Shown: positions 7,306 to 10,696 of the stretch, one piece after another
Layout: every line of letters starts with the position of its first letter
Position numbering within the stretch: position 1 is the first letter of the stretch
Translations under genes and position numbers: made by a program
Origin: DUUI01 sp964627845
GTDB taxonomy: Bacteria > Bacillota_I > Bacilli_A > Erysipelotrichales > Erysipelotrichaceae
DNA: 10,696 nt
NCBI GenBank assembly: GCA_964627845.1
Contig: CAZVKL010000031.1
Coordinates: 1 to 10,696, forward strand
Direction: 5' to 3'
Notes under the pieces: generated by a model
What the model saw: only the letters and a program-made list of their open reading frames with translations
Databases searched by the model: none
Told to the model about the DNA's origin: nothing

Positions 7306-7330
7306 TGATAAACTATAAGTAACTATTTAT

Positions 7331-7337
7331 GTGGAGG
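7331..7337 (+). promoter_or_regulatory. Ribosome binding site of the MFS gene
   Basis: GTGGAGG lies 4 bases before the ATG at 7342. The 36-base prmC-MFS gap has no terminator, and only a weak TATAAG (7314-7319) without a convincing -35, so readthrough from prmC is likely. Confidence 0.65.
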
Positions 7338-7341
7338 CCTT

Positions 7342-8595
7342 ATGAAACTGAATTATAAAAGAACCCTATTAGTTGGAATTGCCTTTATGACTATCTCAAG
7401 TTTTTGGCAGTTATATGACTTTGCGATTCCATTAATGCTTGTCGAAGATTTAGGAATTAGTGATACTGTCGCCGGAATTGTTATGAGTTTAGACAATGTG
7501 CTAGCATTATTTATGCTCCCATTCTTTGGTGCACTATCCGATCGAACTATTACTAAATTTGGAAAGCGAATGCCCTTTATCATTATTGGAACAATCACTA
7601 CCGTCATTGGCTTATTGACCATTCCTTACGCAGCACAATTGGGTAATTTAACCTTATTTATTGTTGCTTTAGGGATTGTTCTAATCTTTGTTTCAACCTA
7701 TCGTTCACCAGCTGTTGCGTTAATGCCAGATGTTACCATCAAACCATTAAGATCAAAGGGGAACGCAATTATAAACTTAATGGGTGCTATTGGTGGTGTT
7801 GTCGCCTTAGCAGGAATCTCGTTACTAAAACCAGAAAGAATGGGTTACTTTCCTGTATTCTTAATGATTGCTGGGTTTATGTTATTAGGCTTAGTCATTA
7901 TGATTGTTACCATTAAAGAAAACAAATGGGCTCAAGAAATGAAAGATGAGACCCAAAAATATAATATTGAAGATGTTGAAGAACAAGAGAGTGCATCAGA
8001 TGCTGTTTTACCAAAAGAAGTGAGACGCTCACTTACCTTTATCCTGCTATCTATTTCCTTATGGTTTATGGGATATAATGCGGTGGTCTCTGCTTTTTCA
8101 CGCTATGCGACTCTTCAAATTGGACTGAGTTCTTCTCAAGCTTCTCAAATACTATTAGTGGCGAATGTTGGCGCAATCCTCTCTTTCATTCCAGTGGGTG
8201 CGATTGCCTCACGAATTGGGCGTAAGAAAACAATCTTATTTGGCGTTACTTTGTTAACGATTGTGTTTGGTTCAGCCTTCTTCTATAAATCTTTTACCCC
8301 ATTAATGTATGTTAACTTTGTTTTAGCTGGAACAGCCTGGGCAGCCATTAATGTTAACTCATTGCCGATGGTATTAGAAATGGCCAAAGCAGGAGATGTC
8401 GGTAAATACACAGGTTTATATTATACGTTTTCTATGTCGGCACAAATTATTACACCAATCTTATCGGGTTTACTCTTTGATTTAATAGGCTATGAAGTAC
8501 TATTCCCTTATGCGGCCTTCTTTGTTGCTTTAGCGTTCTTAACAATGAGTCAAGTTAATCATGGTGATACAACCGTCACTAAATTTGAACAATGA
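7342..8595 (+). CDS. Major facilitator superfamily transporter, SLC45/sugar-cation symporter-like
   Basis: An integral membrane secondary transporter of 417 residues with about 12 hydrophobic segments in two halves, separated by a charged cytoplasmic loop (about 191-230, including KDETQKYNIEDVEEQE). The MFS motif A between TM2 and TM3 is GALSDRTITKFGKR (63-76), and a second copy lies at the matching place in the C-half, GAIASRIGRKK (286-296). The stretch STYRSPAVALMPD (118-130), followed by RSKGNAI, resembles the SLC45/sucrose-symporter and GPH-like branch, which suggests a sugar or glycoside cargo. This is inference, and no substrate residue can be named. It ends in TGA overlapping the next gene's ATG by 4 bases (ATGA), so it is coupled to the phosphodiesterase. 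There is no sign of truncation. A drug exporter role is less likely but not excluded. Confidence 0.85.
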   Translation: MKLNYKRTLLVGIAFMTISSFWQLYDFAIPLMLVEDLGISDTVAGIVMSLDNVLALFMLPFFGALSDRTITKFGKRMPFIIIGTITTVIGLLTIPYAAQLGNLTLFIVALGIVLIFVSTYRSPAVALMPDVTIKPLRSKGNAIINLMGAIGGVVALAGISLLKPERMGYFPVFLMIAGFMLLGLVIMIVTIKENKWAQEMKDETQKYNIEDVEEQESASDAVLPKEVRRSLTFILLSISLWFMGYNAVVSAFSRYATLQIGLSSSQASQILLVANVGAILSFIPVGAIASRIGRKKTILFGVTLLTIVFGSAFFYKSFTPLMYVNFVLAGTAWAAINVNSLPMVLEMAKAGDVGKYTGLYYTFSMSAQIITPILSGLLFDLIGYEVLFPYAAFFVALAFLTMSQVNHGDTTVTKFEQ

Positions 8596-9344
8596 TTATT
8601 GTAATTGTCTTAATCTTACTGTTTGTTTTTATGATTATGGGGTATCCACATAGCCAAAAATTCAAACATAAAAAATACACCCATCGTGGACTTCATACTC
8701 AAAATCAATCCGTAAAGGAAAACTCTTTGGATGCATTTAAGAAATCAATTGAAAAGGGATATGGGATTGAATTAGATGTTCAATTATCAAAAGATTTTGA
8801 AGTAGTCGTCTACCATGACTTTAACCTACTTCGATTGGATAAACAGGATATTAAAATCTTTGATTTAAATCAATCTGATTTATCTCAGTATCATATTCCA
8901 ACCCTTCAAGAAGTACTTGATTTAGTTGATGGTCAAGTTGAATTGATTATTGAATTAAAGGCAGATAAAAACAGGAATAAACTCTCAGAATTGGTCTTAT
9001 CTATTCTTAAAGATTACCAAGGTCCTTATAGTATTGAGTCTTTTGATCCTAGAATTGTCTATTATTTCAGAAAGAATGCCCCAACTATAAAAAGAGGGCA
9101 ACTAATCATGCCCGTTAAAAAATATGATAATAAATTGGTTGGATTTGTTGTTAACACTTTACTGTATCAGTTTCTGACTAGACCTAACTTTTTGGCAATC
9201 AATGTCGATAGCACAAGATTTAATCCGATGATTAAATTGAATCAGCTTATTGGAGTTGAATCATGTTTATGGACGGTTCATCAAAATCATAAAACAGATT
9301 ATGGTTGGGTGGATGCCTATATCTTTGAGTATTTTGATGCATAA
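8592..9344 (+). CDS. Membrane-anchored glycerophosphodiester phosphodiesterase-like protein
   Basis: Probably hydrolyses glycerophosphodiesters to an alcohol plus glycerol 3-phosphate. The 250-residue protein opens with a hydrophobic stretch (residues 1-17, MIIVIVLILLFVFMIMG), a signal anchor or transmembrane helix, so the catalytic domain may sit at the membrane. The GDPD TIM-barrel signature is clear: catalytic H31-R32-G33 in YTHRGLH, ENSLDAF (43-49), metal-binding E60 and D62 in GIELDVQLSKD, second catalytic H75 in VVYHD, and E121-x-K123 in IIELKAD. The C-terminus reads LWTVHQNHKTDYGWVDAYIFEYFDA, where most family members end with a TD-x-P motif; that motif is absent. There is no clear Shine-Dalgarno site, so translation probably depends on the ATGA overlap with the MFS gene. 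A strong terminator follows. The substrate is unknown. Confidence 0.88.
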   Translation: MIIVIVLILLFVFMIMGYPHSQKFKHKKYTHRGLHTQNQSVKENSLDAFKKSIEKGYGIELDVQLSKDFEVVVYHDFNLLRLDKQDIKIFDLNQSDLSQYHIPTLQEVLDLVDGQVELIIELKADKNRNKLSELVLSILKDYQGPYSIESFDPRIVYYFRKNAPTIKRGQLIMPVKKYDNKLVGFVVNTLLYQFLTRPNFLAINVDSTRFNPMIKLNQLIGVESCLWTVHQNHKTDYGWVDAYIFEYFDA

Positions 9345-9345
9345 G

Positions 9346-9375
9346 AAAAGGGATCGCTTTGAAGTGATCCCTTTT
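9346..9375. terminator. Bidirectional Rho-independent terminator between convergent genes
   Basis: A 13-bp stem (9346-9358 with 9363-9375; AAAAGGGATCGCT / AGTGATCCCTTTT, one G-T wobble) closes a TTGA loop. The A-run on one side and T-run on the other give a U-tract on both strands. It serves the phosphodiesterase gene from the left and the HAD gene, whose stop is 7 bases away, from the right. Confidence 0.9.
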
Positions 9376-9382
9376 AAGTGTA

Positions 9383-10201
9383 CTAAATCAAATTGAACTT
9401 TTTAAATGCATGGAACAAACCATGATCATCGACATCAAAGGTAACGTAGTTTGCAATATCTTTTAATTCTTGGACGCCATTCCCCATTGCGACACCAACC
9501 TGACAGTGTTTAATCATTGGGTAATCATTCATCGAATCCCCTAATGAAATGGTATCTTTAACTTCACCGTTGAAATGTTTTAAGACTTCTTGGACTCCAT
9601 GGAATTTGTTGATTCCTTTAGAAATAATCTCACCACTGGTTTCATACTTAATCACTTCATAATCATCTGAGAAATATTGTTCAACATTGATTAAGTCGGC
9701 GTTAGTATCTGTGAAAATAGAGAACTTGTTAACTGTGTGAGGCTCTTTCTTATACTCCTCAATGGGTAAGACAAGGTTTTCTTGAATTAGGTGACGCAAG
9801 ACTTGAGGACCTAGTTTCTCTTCGCGTCGTAAGTTTCTTTCTTTAAAGAATTCAATCGCTTTTTTGTTGTAGTAAGAATAATCAGGACCTTCTAAAACAT
9901 AACCAATGTTTAGCTTTTCAAAGATTTCAATAGCGTGATTAATTTCTTCTTCAGATAGTTTATTCATATAGATAGTTTCATCATGCACCTCGACATGTCC
10001 TCCTGCAGCGAAAACATAACCATCAAATGGATAGAATTGGAGATAGTCATCGACAGCTGACTTAACACGTCCTGTGTTAATAATTACTTTGTGTCCATTT
10101 CTACGGGCTAAATCAATTGCTTCTAGAGCACTTTTTGGGATTCCCGTTAAATGACTGAGTAAAGTTCCGTCTATATCGACAAAAACAAATTTAGTTGACA
10201 T
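9383..10201 (-). CDS. Cof-type HAD-IIB family hydrolase (sugar phosphate/FMN-type phosphatase)
   Basis: A 272-residue cytoplasmic phosphatase of the haloacid dehalogenase superfamily, subfamily IIB (Cof/YwpJ-like). All four motifs are present: motif I FVDIDGTLL with nucleophile D9 and acid/base D11, motif II INTGR with T43, motif III Lys K195 in ISKGINKFHG, and motif IV LGDSMNDYPMI with D222, N225 and D226. The region between motifs II and III (about 75-190) is the IIB cap that sets substrate choice. Members act on sugar phosphates, FMN, pyridoxal phosphate and similar compounds, and the exact substrate cannot be read here. The start is supported by AGAGG on the minus strand (10207-10211) with 5-base spacing. 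It is transcribed alone, convergent to the phosphodiesterase gene and sharing its terminator, and ends in TAG. Confidence 0.93.
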   Translation of the reverse strand: MSTKFVFVDIDGTLLSHLTGIPKSALEAIDLARRNGHKVIINTGRVKSAVDDYLQFYPFDGYVFAAGGHVEVHDETIYMNKLSEEEINHAIEIFEKLNIGYVLEGPDYSYYNKKAIEFFKERNLRREEKLGPQVLRHLIQENLVLPIEEYKKEPHTVNKFSIFTDTNADLINVEQYFSDDYEVIKYETSGEIISKGINKFHGVQEVLKHFNGEVKDTISLGDSMNDYPMIKHCQVGVAMGNGVQELKDIANYVTFDVDDHGLFHAFKKFNLI

Positions 10202-10223
10202 ACAAACCTCTTTCTATACGCTT

Positions 10224-10251
10224 ATTATAAACGATTCGCCCATATAAACAA
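10224..10251 (-). promoter_or_regulatory. Promoter of the HAD hydrolase gene
   Basis: On the minus strand TTGTTT (10251-10246) and a perfect TATAAT (10229-10224) are 16 bases apart. They lie 22 bases upstream of the start codon. This is the only good minus-strand promoter candidate in the 124-base divergent gap. Confidence 0.55.
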
Positions 10252-10325
10252 ACTGGTCTACTATTCTTAATCAATTATTAACAATAGTAACATTTTTTTG
10301 AGCTATGATATGATAGAGGTGGATT

Positions 10326-10696
10326 ATGAAAAAACTAACAATATTATTAAGCCTATTATTCTTAGTAGACAACTAATCTAAGTGAAGATTTAGAAACAAT
10401 CAAATTTGACCAACAATTAGAACATGAAACAATGACCCTAAGTATTGTTAATTTACATGTCAATCACAATAGTAATAACACTATAACTATTACTAATTCA
10501 GATAAGATACATGTTGAGGCCATTGCCAATAAAGATTTATTAGACTATAACTTTAGGATTAATTTAGAGAATAATGAACTAATCATTCAAAGTGATAGTG
10601 ATCGACCATTTTCTAATATGAAACTAGATATTAATATCCATGCTCCAATTGATAAGATGATAATTGAGGGTGGTTTTAAGGTTAACTATGATGAGC
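10326..10696 (+). pseudogene. Exported DUF2807-like (adhesin head, GIN-type) protein gene, apparently frameshifted near its signal peptide; runs off the window
   Basis: The ATG at 10326 follows AGAGGTGG (10315-10322). It starts a signal-peptide-like sequence, MKKLTILLSLLFLVDN, which hits TAA at 10374. From 10369 the +1 frame is open to the window edge (about 109 codons), starting TTNLSEDLETIKF and then showing alternating polar/hydrophobic strands such as NTITITNSDKIHVEAI, NELIIQSDSD, MKLDINIHAPIDKMII and EGGFKVNYD. This pattern resembles the right-handed beta-helix repeats of DUF2807/DUF4097 proteins in bacterial envelopes. The two frames join naturally as signal plus mature protein, so an indel at 10368-10373 seems to have broken one gene. 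The hydrophobic core is short (about 11 residues) with no cleavage site or lipobox, hinting that more than one base was lost. No slippery homopolymer is present for programmed shifting. A sequencing error is the main alternative. Confidence 0.6.

Noticed and set aside
7314..7319. TATAAG as a -10 box for a separate MFS promoter
   Set aside because: No -35 element is found at a reasonable spacing, and such hexamers are common in AT-rich DNA.
7353..7622. Minus-strand 89-codon open frame within the MFS gene
   Set aside because: It is antisense to the first three membrane segments and has no promoter or Shine-Dalgarno site.
10278..10314. Promoter for the right-edge gene: TTAACA (10278-10283) with TATGAT (10304-10309 or 10309-10314)
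   Set aside because: The elements match consensus individually, but the spacing is 20 bases or more, so the pair is not supported as a feature.
1..10696. CRISPR array, insertion sequence, tRNA/rRNA gene or phage attachment site
   Set aside because: No regularly spaced repeats, transposase motifs, terminal inverted repeats or RNA-gene sequences were seen by reading both strands.

Overview
The window is AT-rich DNA with short intergenic gaps, strong Shine-Dalgarno sites and compact Rho-independent terminators. It looks like a low-GC Firmicute or a Tenericutes relative (Acholeplasma, Izemoplasma or Haloplasma type). TGA is used as a true stop: the MFS gene ends in TGA inside an ATGA overlap. 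This argues against a Mycoplasma/Spiroplasma code in which TGA means Trp. The genus cannot be fixed from the sequence alone.

Layout. (1) Bases 1-4147, L-arabinose use: the 3' part of an FGGY-family sugar kinase (best read as an L-ribulokinase and cut by the window edge), araA, then araR, a GntR/LacI-type regulator, closed by a strong terminator. (2) Bases 4148-4686, a decayed ABC-transporter locus: the first 24 codons of an ATPase gene fused out of frame to the last ~100 codons of a solute-binding protein gene, followed by a terminator. (3) Bases 4709-9375, a rightward group: tdk, prfA and prmC linked by 1-nt TAATG overlaps, then an MFS transporter and a membrane-anchored glycerophosphodiester phosphodiesterase (GDPD) sharing a 4-nt ATGA overlap, closed by a bidirectional terminator. 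(4) Bases 9383-10201, a leftward Cof-type HAD phosphatase. (5) From 10326, a divergent, apparently frameshifted gene for an exported DUF2807-like protein that runs off the right edge.

How the parts work together. Arabinose is isomerised to L-ribulose by AraA and phosphorylated by the kinase, with AraR as the likely arabinose-responsive repressor. The tdk-prfA-prmC block joins thymidine salvage with translation termination: RF1 and the methyltransferase that modifies its GGQ glutamine. The MFS-GDPD pair looks translationally coupled, but its substrate is not evident.

Most of the window is ordinary metabolism and housekeeping. I see no undescribed defence, mobile or RNA system. The points most worth a second look are the ABC-transporter remnant with its accidental ATGA coupling, the broken secreted-protein gene at the right end, and the MFS-GDPD pair downstream of prmC.
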